This document shows, in pieces, positions 47,211 to 56,862 of a DNA stretch of 64,000 nucleotides. The stretch covers positions 3,460,200 through 3,524,199 of the forward strand of contig NZ_CP091740.1 in NCBI RefSeq assembly GCF_022014595.1, written 5' to 3'. Every line of letters begins with the position of its first letter. Position 1 is the stretch's first letter. The notes beneath the pieces are model-generated. The model ran no database searches. It had not been told where the DNA came from and saw nothing but the letters and a program-made list of their open reading frames with translations. The stretch is from Solitalea lacus. GTDB lineage: Bacteria > Bacteroidota > Bacteroidia > Sphingobacteriales > Sphingobacteriaceae. A program made the position numbers and the translations under genes.

Positions 47211-47281
47211 AGATCGCAAGTAGATTCGAACTACTGTTGAGCATCTTGCAGACACTTGCCTAACCACTCGGCCACGCGATC
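47211..47281 (-). tRNA. tRNA-Cys (GCA), copy 1 (first transcribed)
   Basis: 71 nt; identical to copy 2 except position 6 (GATCGCG acceptor, which restores a C-G pair). Discriminator U73, no CCA. Repeat pitch across the array is 89-93 bp, with T-rich spacers of 18-22 bp. Confidence 0.9.
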
Positions 47282-47296
47282 TTGATCAGAACACAT

Positions 47297-47323
47297 CAAA
47301 TTACACACCAAAAATGTAGCAAA
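47297..47323 (-). promoter_or_regulatory. Candidate promoter of the tRNA-Cys array
   Basis: On the minus strand a TTTG (47323-47320) is followed after 16 bp by TAATTTG (47303-47297), close to the Bacteroidota TTTG/TAnnTTTG pattern, 16 bp before the first tRNA. Confidence 0.35.
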
Positions 47324-47496
47324 AAATGATTCCAACCATCTTATTTCCAACAACTTTACTACTTATCTTAATGCGACATTACTTTAACCATCACTTTTCT
47401 TATATGAAATAAAGTTTATGTCGAAACAACTAATTTGACTATACGTTAAGTAACATGTAAACTTTTTAATACATTTTATTTACTAATTGTATACAC

Positions 47497-47537
47497 AAAA
47501 AAAAGTCTCATTGGGAAACCCAATGAGACTTTTTTTT
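47497..47537. terminator. Bidirectional terminator after the alpha-oxoamine synthase gene
   Basis: A 19-bp perfect stem (8 A, GTCTCATTGGG, mirrored by CCCAATGAGAC, 8 T) with a 3-nt loop, 24 bp past the stop of the minus-strand gene. Confidence 0.9.
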
Positions 47538-47561
47538 AAATATTAAATATAAACTTTAAGA

Positions 47562-48809
47562 TTAACGCGGAGCAGCAAATTCTACTGTTTCCTTGTATTG
47601 TCCTTCGCTTAATTTCACTTTCACCTCGCTGAATGCACTTAATGTACGTTTTACGTCTTCAAGGCTATGCGCCGCTGTAGGAATTAGGCGTAACATCAAT
47701 AATCCCTTAGGAATTACAGGATAAGTTACAATAGAGCAGAAGATACCATAATTCTCACGCAAGTCAACAATAAGGTTGGTAGCTTCAGTCAATGAACCAT
47801 GCATAAACACTGGAGTTACAGGAGAATTGGTTTTACCGATATCGAAACCAAGCTCCTTTAAACCACCCTGTAAGGCATTAACAATTTTCCAAAGATTTTC
47901 CTTTAATTGAGGATTCGATTTCAGCAACTCTAAACGTTTACGTAAACCCACCACCATAGGCATAGGGATAGATTTGGCAAAAGTCTGAGAACGCATATTA
48001 TAGCGTAAAAATTCAACAACCTGCTCTGAACTGGCAACAAAGCCGCCAATTCCCGCCATTGATTTTGCGAAAGTACCGAAATAAATATCTATACCTTCAA
48101 TACATCCCTGCTCCTCATGTGTACCGGCACCTGTTTTACCCATTGTTCCGAAACCATGAGCATCATCAACCAATAATCTGAAGTTGTATTTTTCTTTAAG
48201 TGCAACAATATCTTTAAGGTTTCCTTGTACACCTGACATACCAAATACACCTTCGGTAATAACCAGAATAGCACCAGAAGTACCTTCAATTAATTTTTCT
48301 GCACGTTGCAATTGTTTTTCAAGGCTTTCCATATCGTTATGAGTGTACACATAGCGTTTGCCTTGGTGTAAACGAACACCGTCAATAATACATGCGTGTG
48401 ATTCAGCATCATAAACGATAACATCATGACGATCAACCAATGTATCAATGATTGATAACATGCCCTGATATCCGTAATTTAATAGGAATGCATCTTCAAA
48501 ACCTACAAATTCTGCAAGTTCTTTTTCTAAAGCTTCGTGATTGTTGGAGTTACCCGACATCATACGGGCACCCATTGGCAATGCCAACCCATATTGAGCT
48601 GCACCTTCAGCATCCGCTTTACGCACTTCGGGATGATTGGCCAAACCCAGATAGTTATTCAAACTCCAAACGAGGTGTTCTTTACCGCGAAACATCATAT
48701 GAGGGCCAATTTCGCCTTCCAATTTAGGAAATGCGAAATAACCATGAGCCCATTTTGAATGCTGCCCGATTGGTCCTCTTTTCTCCTTGATCTTCTCAAA
48801 AATATCCAA
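47562..48809 (-). CDS. PLP-dependent alpha-oxoamine synthase (sphingo-/sulfonolipid-type)
   Basis: 415 residues. Fold type I PLP enzyme of the AONS/KBL/SPT family: WSLNNYLGLANHPEV, MGARMMSGNSNNHEALE, DAESHACIIDGVRL, VITEGVFGMSGVQGNL, LLVDDAHGFGTMG, and the PLP Lys in FGTFAKSMAGIGGF (about residue 242). The family joins an amino acid to an acyl thioester with loss of CO2. In Bacteroidota such enzymes make sphingoid bases from serine or sulfonolipid bases from cysteate. Which amino acid this one uses is not readable. No biotin or threonine-catabolism genes are near, which argues against BioF or Kbl. Confidence 0.82.
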   Translation of the reverse strand: MDIFEKIKEKRGPIGQHSKWAHGYFAFPKLEGEIGPHMMFRGKEHLVWSLNNYLGLANHPEVRKADAEGAAQYGLALPMGARMMSGNSNNHEALEKELAEFVGFEDAFLLNYGYQGMLSIIDTLVDRHDVIVYDAESHACIIDGVRLHQGKRYVYTHNDMESLEKQLQRAEKLIEGTSGAILVITEGVFGMSGVQGNLKDIVALKEKYNFRLLVDDAHGFGTMGKTGAGTHEEQGCIEGIDIYFGTFAKSMAGIGGFVASSEQVVEFLRYNMRSQTFAKSIPMPMVVGLRKRLELLKSNPQLKENLWKIVNALQGGLKELGFDIGKTNSPVTPVFMHGSLTEATNLIVDLRENYGIFCSIVTYPVIPKGLLMLRLIPTAAHSLEDVKRTLSAFSEVKVKLSEGQYKETVEFAAPR

Positions 48810-48845
48810 TGCTTTAAAATTTAATGTTAAATCCTAGTAAACTTG

Positions 48846-48876
48846 CAAAAATAAAGGTTAACTGCAGGATTGTCAA
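48846..48876 (-). promoter_or_regulatory. Promoter of the alpha-oxoamine synthase gene
   Basis: On the minus strand TTGACA (48876-48871) is followed after 17 bp by TATTTTTG (48853-48846), a perfect TAnnTTTG box, about 36 bp before the ATG. Confidence 0.6.
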
Positions 48877-48942
48877 CTAGGTTACTAATTAATGGTTTGA
48901 TTACAATTTATTTACTAGTAGTAAATTTGAGCGCGAAATTTA

Positions 48943-48968
48943 TAAAAAATCCCGGTAAAACCGGGATT
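48943..48968 (-). terminator. Terminator at the end of the dcw cluster
   Basis: AATCCCGGT (48948-48956) and ACCGGGATT (48960-48968) with a 3-nt loop; a T-run follows on the minus strand. It lies 21 bp past the ftsZ stop. Confidence 0.85.
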
Positions 48969-48989
48969 CTTATTTTCATTAAATGTTAA

Positions 48990-50609
48990 TTAATCAACAT
49001 TATCGTGTAAAAACGAGTTATTTGGGCGAATTTCTGTACCGTCATTATCGGACGATAGTGTAAATCGAGAGATATGTTGTTCTGACGAATGTGGCGTTTC
49101 TTTCAATTTCATATTTTTACGCACATAGGCCGGTACGTTTTCAAGCTCATTTAACCCACTATTGCTATTTAAACGAATACTTAAATTCTTCAACTTCATG
49201 ATGCGCTCACGCGACAATTGAAGATTACGGCGCATGATCTCTTCTTCTGACAGATCCTCATCAGCATAACTAGTTGGCTGAATTGACTGTTCAGGTTCTG
49301 GCTCAGGGCTTACCTCTACTTTAACACTTTCTTTAATCTTATTACTTACGGTGAATTCAAATGTATTCGAAGGCGCGTTTGATTCATTGGATTCAACACC
49401 AAATAAATCAAACATTGACACTTGTCTTAATGGCCCTGATACAGGCTGTACCGTAGGATTAGCTTGTACCTGTGGCTGCTCAACTACTTTAATTGAAGGC
49501 TCTAATGACTTATTCTTTAAAGTATTTACAGCAGTCTCATTGGCAGGCTGTTGATGATCGTCATGCAAGCTAATTACTATGCGTTCCGGTTCCTGATTTA
49601 CAGGTTGTTCCACAACAACTGTATTATTTATCTGAGACGATTCACGCTCAGAACGAGTAGTGAAACCTGTAGCAATTAAAGTTACCGAAATTGCTTCTCC
49701 TAAAGATTCATCATTACAGTTACCCCAAATAATGTCAGCCGTCGATCCTGCTTTAGATTGAATGTAATCGGTAATCTCTGTTACCTCATCCATTAATACT
49801 TCTTTAAGTCCAGAAGTAATATTTAGCAGAATATAACGAGCACCTTCAATCTCATTATCGTTCAATAATGGAGATGCCATTGCGCCTTCAACCGCTTTAC
49901 GTGCTCTGTTCTCACCTTCGGCTGCATAAGAACCCATAATGGCCACTCCGCTATCCTTCATTACAGTTTTAACATCTTCAAAATCAACGTTAATGTAACC
50001 AGGAACTGTTATAATTTCAGCAATACCTTTTGATGCTGTGGTTAATACATTATCTGCCTGGGCAAATGCTTTAGCAAGCTCTAAGTTTCCACACATTTGG
50101 CGCACCTTTTCATTGGAAATCACCAGTAAGGTATCTACATTTTTCTTTAACTCTTCCAATCCGAGTTCGGCCTGAACTTTTCGTCGTGGCCCCTCAAATT
50201 TAAATGGCGTTGTGACAATACCAACGGTAAGAATGCCCATCTCTTTTGCCGCTTTAGCAATAATAGGGCTCGCTCCTGTACCTGTACCTCCACCCATTCC
50301 TGCAGTGATAAACACCATTTTTGTATTACTGCCCAGCATGTCACGTATTTGATCTACGTTTTCAATAGCTGAGTTTTTACCAACTTCGGGAATAGAACCT
50401 GCCCCACGCCCTTCCGTTAAACTAGCCCCCAATTGCACTTTGTTAGGAATTGGACTTAGCTCTAATGCTTGGGCGTCGGTATTACAGATAATGAAGTCAA
50501 CCCCTTTAATACCCTGACGGTACATGTGATTAACTGCATTTCCACCTCCACCTCCAACACCAATTACCTTAATAATTGATGATTTTTCTTTATACATTTC
50601 GAATTCCAT
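48990..50609 (-). CDS. ftsZ: Cell division GTPase FtsZ
   Basis: 539 residues. Tubulin signature [15 protein letters not shown] (about residues 105-120), N-terminal [18 protein letters not shown]7 loop [11 protein letters not shown]. After residue 320 comes a long variable linker, then the FtsA-binding peptide [12 protein letters not shown] (about 497-508), followed by an extra tail of about 30 residues. It polymerises into the Z-ring at mid-cell. Last gene of the cluster, 193 bp after ftsA, a gap large enough for its own promoter. Confidence 0.97.
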   Translation of the reverse strand: MEFEMYKEKSSIIKVIGVGGGGGNAVNHMYRQGIKGVDFIICNTDAQALELSPIPNKVQLGASLTEGRGAGSIPEVGKNSAIENVDQIRDMLGSNTKMVFITAGMGGGTGTGASPIIAKAAKEMGILTVGIVTTPFKFEGPRRKVQAELGLEELKKNVDTLLVISNEKVRQMCGNLELAKAFAQADNVLTTASKGIAEIITVPGYINVDFEDVKTVMKDSGVAIMGSYAAEGENRARKAVEGAMASPLLNDNEIEGARYILLNITSGLKEVLMDEVTEITDYIQSKAGSTADIIWGNCNDESLGEAISVTLIATGFTTRSERESSQINNTVVVEQPVNQEPERIVISLHDDHQQPANETAVNTLKNKSLEPSIKVVEQPQVQANPTVQPVSGPLRQVSMFDLFGVESNESNAPSNTFEFTVSNKIKESVKVEVSPEPEPEQSIQPTSYADEDLSEEEIMRRNLQLSRERIMKLKNLSIRLNSNSGLNELENVPAYVRKNMKLKETPHSSEQHISRFTLSSDNDGTEIRPNNSFLHDNVD

Positions 50610-50802
50610 TATCCAGATGTTTAAGCTACGTAAACCAGTGATTTCATTTTACAATGTAATTATAGCGATTTAAATGCCCTTTTTTAAGCCTAGGACCCCC
50701 CATTGTGGAAAACCCGGCACATTGTTGATAATTATTGACATTTTATCCACGCTTCCCATCGTATAAGTATGCTCTACTTTGGATTTTCCTATTTCCAGAC
50801 TC

Positions 50803-52110
50803 CTATTTCAAGTAATCTTTATCGTCAATGTCCTCTCTAATAAAGTCCTTAATCGGGTCAATAAACTTCTTCAACCATTGCTTGCGATCAGCCTGTGGTT
50901 GATGCGATTGATTATCCACAGTGTAAGTATTTTCATTCTTAACACGATCCTCCTCTAGCGTTTGCAACCCCTTAATTACCAATCCTATACCTGTTGCATA
51001 CATTGGACTTGCAATTTCAGCATGATTAGATTTGGCAATGTGTTCATTCGGATATCCAATGCGAGCATCCAATCCGGTAATGTATTCAACCAATTGAGGC
51101 AAATGCTTCAACTGAGCACCACCACCGGTCAATACGATTCCGGCAATCAATTTCTTCTCATATCCTGAACACTGTATTTCATAATATACATGTTCAATTA
51201 TTTCCTCCATTCGAGCCTGAATAATATAGGCCAGATTTTTTACAGACACTTCTTTAGGCTGACGACCTTTTACCGGACTAGGAATTGAAATAATTTCATT
51301 CTCAGCGTTTTCATCAGCCAGAGCTGATCCAAAACGAGTTTTCAACACCTCTGCTTGTGCCTTTAATATTGACAATCCCTCAACAACATCCTCAGTAACG
51401 ATATTTCCTCCCAAAGGAATAACCGCTGTATGACGAATTATGCCTCTATAGAAAATTGCCACATCTGTTGTACCCCCACCAATATCCACCAGCACCACTC
51501 CGGCTTCTTTTTCCTCAGGACTCAAAACAGCTTCTGCAGATGCCAGCGGCTCCAGAATAATATCATCATATTCCAAGCTGGCCTTACCTGCACATTTGAT
51601 TATATTTTGAACCGATGTAACCTGACCGGTGATGATGTGAAAGTTTGCTTCCATTCTAACCCCCGACATCCCAACAGGATCTATAATACCTGGCTCGTTG
51701 TCAATCACATATTCTTGAGGCAATACATGAATAATTTTCTCACCCGGATTCATTGCCAATTTGTGCATGTCAGAAATCAGTTTATCAACATCAGAATGAC
51801 TGATTTCATCAGCGGTATTACTACGGGTTAACATCCCCCTGTGCTGATGGCTTTTTATATGCTGACCAGCGATACCTATATTCACCACACGAATTTCTAC
51901 ATTCGATTTCAACTCGGCCATTTCTACTGCCTCCCGAATTCCGCGTACGGTTTTCTCGATATTGGTAACCGTACCCCGGCTAACGCCAGGAGAATCGGCT
52001 TTACCCATGCCCAACACCTCAATCTTTCCATGCTCGGTTCTGCGTCCAACAATTGCGCAGATCTTTGTAGTACCAATGTCTAATCCAACAACTATGTCTG
52101 AGTTCTCCAT
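50803..52110 (-). CDS. ftsA: Cell division protein FtsA
   Basis: 435 residues. Actin-like ATPase: VVGLDIGTTKICAIVGRR, the 1C domain (MNPGEKIIHVLPQEYVID), phosphate loop VVLVDIGGGTTDVAIF, adenosine motif GIVLTGGGAQLKHL. The C-terminus ends with a possible amphipathic helix (KQWLKKFIDPIKDFI) for membrane contact. It anchors FtsZ to the membrane. It starts 2 bp after ftsQ. Confidence 0.97.
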   Translation of the reverse strand: MENSDIVVGLDIGTTKICAIVGRRTEHGKIEVLGMGKADSPGVSRGTVTNIEKTVRGIREAVEMAELKSNVEIRVVNIGIAGQHIKSHQHRGMLTRSNTADEISHSDVDKLISDMHKLAMNPGEKIIHVLPQEYVIDNEPGIIDPVGMSGVRMEANFHIITGQVTSVQNIIKCAGKASLEYDDIILEPLASAEAVLSPEEKEAGVVLVDIGGGTTDVAIFYRGIIRHTAVIPLGGNIVTEDVVEGLSILKAQAEVLKTRFGSALADENAENEIISIPSPVKGRQPKEVSVKNLAYIIQARMEEIIEHVYYEIQCSGYEKKLIAGIVLTGGGAQLKHLPQLVEYITGLDARIGYPNEHIAKSNHAEIASPMYATGIGLVIKGLQTLEEDRVKNENTYTVDNQSHQPQADRKQWLKKFIDPIKDFIREDIDDKDYLK

Positions 52111-52112
52111 AA

Positions 52113-52949
52113 CTAATTAATTCTTGTGCTGTCTGTTTTTAATGTATCGGTTGATGTAATGTATTGCTTCGCCAACGTATCTCTTACTCCTATTACCTGA
52201 TTCTGATATTTTATATTAATGACTTTGTAACGCTCCCATCCAACACGGGGAAGAGCTTTCTTATAAAATACAATCAGGTTATTCATTCGTTCAGATAAAT
52301 TTTCAGTATCTCCAAGTAAAATCCGATGATTCCCTACTCTTGGAATCAGTTCTAGCTCAGCATTGCTATTTGCAAAAACCTGCACAATCTGTGCTTTCCA
52401 AAATTCGTTTTCATCAGCTCCAATGAATTGAGCTAAAGCAAAAATATCCTTAGCCAATTTTGTTTTTAATGTATCATTCATTGCCGGTTGCTCATCAATG
52501 TTCCCATTGGCAACCACAACCCTAGGCGAAAAATTGAGCGACAATGGCATTTTCCTCCCGTTTTTATCCACATAAAAGCTTTGAAAACTTTTATTGATGA
52601 TACGAACTACCGGTTCGCGCTGTTTAACATTTACTCTTACTATCCCGTCTAAATCAATAAAAATATCAGCCCGTTCAACATAAGGATTCAACTTTACCGC
52701 CCGTTCAATTTGCTCTACAGGAATTTCATCTAAGGGATGAGAAACAAATTGAGGCAGCACCCTATTCATCAGTGCAAGTATATCTCCCTTTTCAACAAGA
52801 AAGTTTTTCCCTTCAATAACAATTTTCACTCCCTTGCACACTATCTTATCCTGCTTATTGGAAACGAAACTTAACAGCACGCTTACCCCTACCAGGGATA
52901 CAGCCCAGCAGGTTAAAATCAATACTCGTTTCCAGTTTATTCTTTTCAT
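52113..52949 (-). CDS. ftsQ: Cell division protein FtsQ
   Basis: 278 residues: a short basic cytoplasmic start, one membrane span (about 9-27, VLILTCWAVSLVGVSVLLSF), then a POTRA-like and beta domain (IERAVKLNPYVERADIFIDLDGIVRVNVKQREPVVRI). Sequence conservation in the family is low; position between murC and ftsA settles the call. It links early and late division proteins. Confidence 0.88.
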   Translation of the reverse strand: MKRINWKRVLILTCWAVSLVGVSVLLSFVSNKQDKIVCKGVKIVIEGKNFLVEKGDILALMNRVLPQFVSHPLDEIPVEQIERAVKLNPYVERADIFIDLDGIVRVNVKQREPVVRIINKSFQSFYVDKNGRKMPLSLNFSPRVVVANGNIDEQPAMNDTLKTKLAKDIFALAQFIGADENEFWKAQIVQVFANSNAELELIPRVGNHRILLGDTENLSERMNNLIVFYKKALPRVGWERYKVINIKYQNQVIGVRDTLAKQYITSTDTLKTDSTRIN

Positions 52950-52994
52950 ATTTATTTTAAGCCATGATCATCGCTCATAGACAAGCATTAAAAT

Positions 52995-54356
52995 TTAGCT
53001 CAACTTCACTCTCAAAGGTTCAACCAATGTATCAATATCACCGGCACCAACGGTTACCAGTACTTCTGTCTCTCTTTTATTTATAAGGTTGACTAAATCA
53101 GATTTTGAGCTTAGCTTTTTATTGCTGATTGTAACCATATCCAATATCATTTGGGAGTTAACTCCTTCAATTGGCAACTCACGAGCTGGATATATATCGA
53201 GCATAATAAGTTCATCAGCCTTACTTAAGCTTTCTGCAAAACCAGTAGCAAAATCACGCGTACGGGTATACAAATGCGGCTGAAACACAACCGTAATCTT
53301 TTTGTCCGGATATAGTTGTCTTACTGAATTCAAGCAGGCATTCAGCTCTTCAGGATGATGAGCATAATCATCAATATAGATCAAACTGTCTGACTTAATA
53401 ATGTATTCAAAACGGCGTTTCACACCTCTGAATGAAGCCAATGCTTTACGAATCTTTTCCTCATCAATCTTTAATTCAAGCGCTACTCGAACGGCCGCAA
53501 CAGAGTTCTCAACATTATGCAAACCAGGCAAACCCAAACACAAATCTTTGATAATCAAGTCAGAGGAAACATAATCATAATAATAATTTCCGTCTTCTAT
53601 TCTTATGTTTTCGGCACAAATATCAGCAGAAGTATTATTAACAGCGTACGAAACTCCTTTACGGGTTAATGGCAAATCTTTCTTATGAATCAATAAGCCA
53701 TCTGAACTTAACTGAGCAGCAAAGAAGTTAAACGACTCATGCAAATGCGAAGCATCACCATAAATATCCAAATGGTCTGCATCCATAGAAGTAACAACAG
53801 CTATATCAGGGTGAAGAGTTAAAAATGAACGATCAAACTCGTCTGCTTCAACTACCATTACATTATTTTCACCCAACAACAAATTGGTATTATAGTTCGA
53901 ACTGATTCCTCCTAAAAAGGCAGAACAATCATAGCCTGAATCTTTCAGAACATGGGCAATAATCGTTGAAGTTGTTGTTTTCCCATGGGTACCGGCAACG
54001 GCAATACAGAAACTCCCCTCACTGATTATTCCCAAAACCTGTGAACGCTTCTGCAAATCATAACCTACATTTTTAAAGAAGTTAAAGATCTGACTATCCT
54101 TAGGAATAGCAGGGGTGAAAATTATCAAGGTATCTGAATAAACATCAGAACCATTAAAAGGAGAAATAATAGCAGATACCTCGTCGACATATGTCACATC
54201 AATTCCTTCACTGACTAACTCAGTTGTCAACGGTGTTTCAGTACGATCATAGCCGGCAACCACACACCCACGATGCTTAAACCATCTGGCCAGACCACTC
54301 ATACCAATTCCGCCAATTCCGATTAAATAAACCTTATTAATAGTTGCCAGTTTCAT
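52995..54356 (-). CDS. murC: UDP-N-acetylmuramate--L-alanine ligase
   Basis: 453 residues. N-terminal UDP-binding motif YLIGIGGIGMSGLARWF, ATP loop VAGTHGKTTTSTII (about residues 119-132), EADEFDRSFL, and LIYIDDYAHHPEELNACL in the C-terminal domain. It adds L-Ala to UDP-MurNAc in the cytoplasm. It lies 32 bp after murG and 45 bp before ftsQ. Confidence 0.97.
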   Translation of the reverse strand: MKLATINKVYLIGIGGIGMSGLARWFKHRGCVVAGYDRTETPLTTELVSEGIDVTYVDEVSAIISPFNGSDVYSDTLIIFTPAIPKDSQIFNFFKNVGYDLQKRSQVLGIISEGSFCIAVAGTHGKTTTSTIIAHVLKDSGYDCSAFLGGISSNYNTNLLLGENNVMVVEADEFDRSFLTLHPDIAVVTSMDADHLDIYGDASHLHESFNFFAAQLSSDGLLIHKKDLPLTRKGVSYAVNNTSADICAENIRIEDGNYYYDYVSSDLIIKDLCLGLPGLHNVENSVAAVRVALELKIDEEKIRKALASFRGVKRRFEYIIKSDSLIYIDDYAHHPEELNACLNSVRQLYPDKKITVVFQPHLYTRTRDFATGFAESLSKADELIMLDIYPARELPIEGVNSQMILDMVTISNKKLSSKSDLVNLINKRETEVLVTVGAGDIDTLVEPLRVKLS

Positions 54357-54388
54357 ACCTTATAATCTTCCGTATAAGATTTACTTAT

Positions 54389-55498
54389 TTAATTCTTTAC
54401 TAATTTTAAAATCTCTTTTGCAATTACCTGCGCTGAATTTTGGAGCCCAAGGTCTGCTATATTTTTGCTCAGTTTTCCCTTCTTTGCATCATCATTGAGC
54501 AACCCAAGCGCAATGGCGACCAAACTGCTTTTAGCTTCAGCATCTTTTACTAAAACTGCAGCATCTCTGTTAACCAAAGCCATTGCATTTTTGGTTTGAT
54601 GATCTTCGGCCACATTTGGCGAAGGCACCAAAACTGAAGGTTTTTTAACCAGACACAATTCTGAAATAGTGCTAGCTCCAGCTCGTGCGATTATCACATC
54701 AGCTAAAGCATAAGCTAAATCAACCCGTGATACAAATTCAAGCAGCTTTACATTAGGATATTCCTGTTCATTAAACTGCTGTTTGATAGAATTATAATAG
54801 AACTTACCACATTGCCAAATCAACTGAACATCCTGATTCTTAAACTCTTGCAAATGCGTAAGAATACTTTCATTAAGTGTACGCGCCCCTAGACTGCCGC
54901 CGGTAAGAAAAATTGTTTTCTTTTGACGACTTAAACCGAAAAAGTTAGCTGCTTCGTCTTTTTTGCCAGATATATCCAAAATATCCTGACGCACAGGATT
55001 CCCTGTTAGCATAATTTTGTCCGAAGGGAAAAATTGCTCCATTCCTTCATAGGCAACACAAATTTTTTCCGCTCGTTTAGCCAGTAATTTATTGGTGATA
55101 CCCGGATAAGAGTTCTGCTCCTGAATTACCGTAGGCACACCTTTTACACTTGCCGCATATAGTAACGGGCCCGAGGCATAACCACCAACCCCAACAGCAA
55201 CATCCGGCTTAAATTCATTTATAATATTGAATGATTTGAAAAGAGATTTTGCTAAACGAATCGGAAACATCAGATTATCAACCGTAAACTTGCGCTGCAA
55301 CCCTCTAATATCCAACCCAATAATTTTATATCCGGCAGCAGGAACACGTTCCATTTCAATTTTCCCTAAAGCTCCAACAAACAATAACTCAACAGATGGC
55401 TCTAATTGTTTCAATGCTTCAGCAATAGCCATTGCAGGAAACAAATGACCTCCTGTTCCTCCTCCACTTATTACTATTTTATATTGTTTGTTACTCAT
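54389..55498 (-). CDS. murG: UDP-GlcNAc--lipid I GlcNAc transferase
   Basis: 369 residues. GT28 fold with the glycine loop ISGGGTGGHLFPAMAIA at residues 10-26, FLTGGSLGARTLNESI and the UDP-GlcNAc site ARAGASTISELCLVKKPSVLVP. It makes lipid II from lipid I on the inner face of the membrane. Confidence 0.97.
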   Translation of the reverse strand: MSNKQYKIVISGGGTGGHLFPAMAIAEALKQLEPSVELLFVGALGKIEMERVPAAGYKIIGLDIRGLQRKFTVDNLMFPIRLAKSLFKSFNIINEFKPDVAVGVGGYASGPLLYAASVKGVPTVIQEQNSYPGITNKLLAKRAEKICVAYEGMEQFFPSDKIMLTGNPVRQDILDISGKKDEAANFFGLSRQKKTIFLTGGSLGARTLNESILTHLQEFKNQDVQLIWQCGKFYYNSIKQQFNEQEYPNVKLLEFVSRVDLAYALADVIIARAGASTISELCLVKKPSVLVPSPNVAEDHQTKNAMALVNRDAAVLVKDAEAKSSLVAIALGLLNDDAKKGKLSKNIADLGLQNSAQVIAKEILKLVKN

Positions 55499-55537
55499 TT
55501 CGTGTTAACGATATTGTAAATCTGTTATTAAAATAAT

Positions 55538-56683
55538 TTACGCTGATTTAGCTTCTTCAAGAGGAGCCTTTTCACTCTCTTCCAAATCTCTACTTATACT
55601 TAAGATAATCCCAAACGCAGCACTGGTAAACAGGATCGATGTCCCCCCCATACTCACAAGCGGAAGAGCCACTCCTGTTACCGGAAATAAATTAGTTGCA
55701 ACAGCCATGTTGGCAAATGCCTGAATAACCAAACTAAAGCTTAAAGCTGCTGCTAACAAGGCCCCAAACGCCTTAGGACTTCGTGTTACAATCTTGACAC
55801 AACGGTATAAAAAAACGAGGTACAAAGCTAAAATAACCAGTCCGCCTATCAAGCCATATTCTTCAATAATTATTGCATAAACAAAATCTGCATAGGGTGA
55901 CGGCAAAAAGTTTCGTTGCGTACTGTTTCCAGGACCTTTACCTGTCACTCCTCCGGTTGCTATAGCAATTTTAGCCTGGTCGCTCTGATAGTTTTTATCA
56001 GAATGTACCATCTCCGGATTTAAGAAAGCTTCAACACGAGCTTTATAAACTCCTTTACGAGGACCAAAGAAGACAACAAAGGCCACTAAAACAGCACCCG
56101 CAATCCCTACTATGGCCATTTGTGTAAAACTCACCCTACCAATAAGTAGTAAGAGCATACTGGTGCCAAAAATCATTAAGGCGGTTGAGAGATTTGCCGG
56201 AGCTATTAACCCACAAATGCCTATTACCGCTATAAAAATTGGAAGAAACCCCTCCTTAAAATTCTTAATCTTCTCTTGTCTTTTAGTTAGCGCACGAGCT
56301 AAATACATAAACAAAGCTAACTTAGCTAAGTCTGATGACTGGAACGTTTGATTGATTATAGGAAGTGTCACCCAACGACTAGCATTATTGATACTGCTAC
56401 CGAAAAGCAACGTGTACATTAAAAGTGGAATGGAAACCCATAATAGCAACTGCGCAATGCGTGAATAGTACCGGTGATCAAGCAAGTGGGCAAAATACAT
56501 GATGGCCAGTCCGGCAACAATCATGGTTCCATGTTTAATTAGGAAGTGAAAAGGATTTACATCATTCTTATAGGCCAATGTACCAGTAGAGCTGTAAACA
56601 GCCAATACCGATATCATTGATAATGCAAACACCACCAACCATATCCATCTATCACCTTTAGTTTGTTGTAAAATCCAATTCAT
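55538..56683 (-). CDS. ftsW: Septal peptidoglycan glycosyltransferase FtsW (SEDS)
   Basis: 381 residues with about ten membrane spans. SEDS motifs: HLLDHRYYSRIAQLL, QSSDLAKLALFMYLA, ATGGVTGKGPGNSTQRNFLP, YADFVYAIIIEEYGLIGG and GVALPLVSMGGTS. It polymerises glycan strands at the septum with the FtsI protein encoded upstream. The gene is 179 bp after murD, the second-largest gap in the cluster. Confidence 0.95.
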   Translation of the reverse strand: MNWILQQTKGDRWIWLVVFALSMISVLAVYSSTGTLAYKNDVNPFHFLIKHGTMIVAGLAIMYFAHLLDHRYYSRIAQLLLWVSIPLLMYTLLFGSSINNASRWVTLPIINQTFQSSDLAKLALFMYLARALTKRQEKIKNFKEGFLPIFIAVIGICGLIAPANLSTALMIFGTSMLLLLIGRVSFTQMAIVGIAGAVLVAFVVFFGPRKGVYKARVEAFLNPEMVHSDKNYQSDQAKIAIATGGVTGKGPGNSTQRNFLPSPYADFVYAIIIEEYGLIGGLVILALYLVFLYRCVKIVTRSPKAFGALLAAALSFSLVIQAFANMAVATNLFPVTGVALPLVSMGGTSILFTSAAFGIILSISRDLEESEKAPLEEAKSA

Positions 56684-56862
56684 TTATACCTGTTTCGTTA
56701 AGGATTACTTTAAAACAGGCTCGGTTTTATTGTTGAGCCTTAAAATGTTAAATAATCTTCTTTTTTATGAATAAAATCTATCAACATTTCCACATTCTCT
56801 CTATGCAAACAGAATGTATTTTTAATTGATTAATACCTTTTATCTAAAAACCTATAAGAAGC

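Noticed and set aside
46846..47281. Regular repeats of about 90 bp that could suggest a CRISPR array
   Set aside because: The repeat itself is 71 bp, folds as a tRNA with anticodon GCA, and the spacers are short T-rich stretches of similar sequence, not unique spacers.
47562..48809. Glycine C-acetyltransferase (kbl) or 8-amino-7-oxononanoate synthase (bioF)
   Set aside because: No tdh or biotin genes nearby and the N-terminal part differs; kept as a family-level call.
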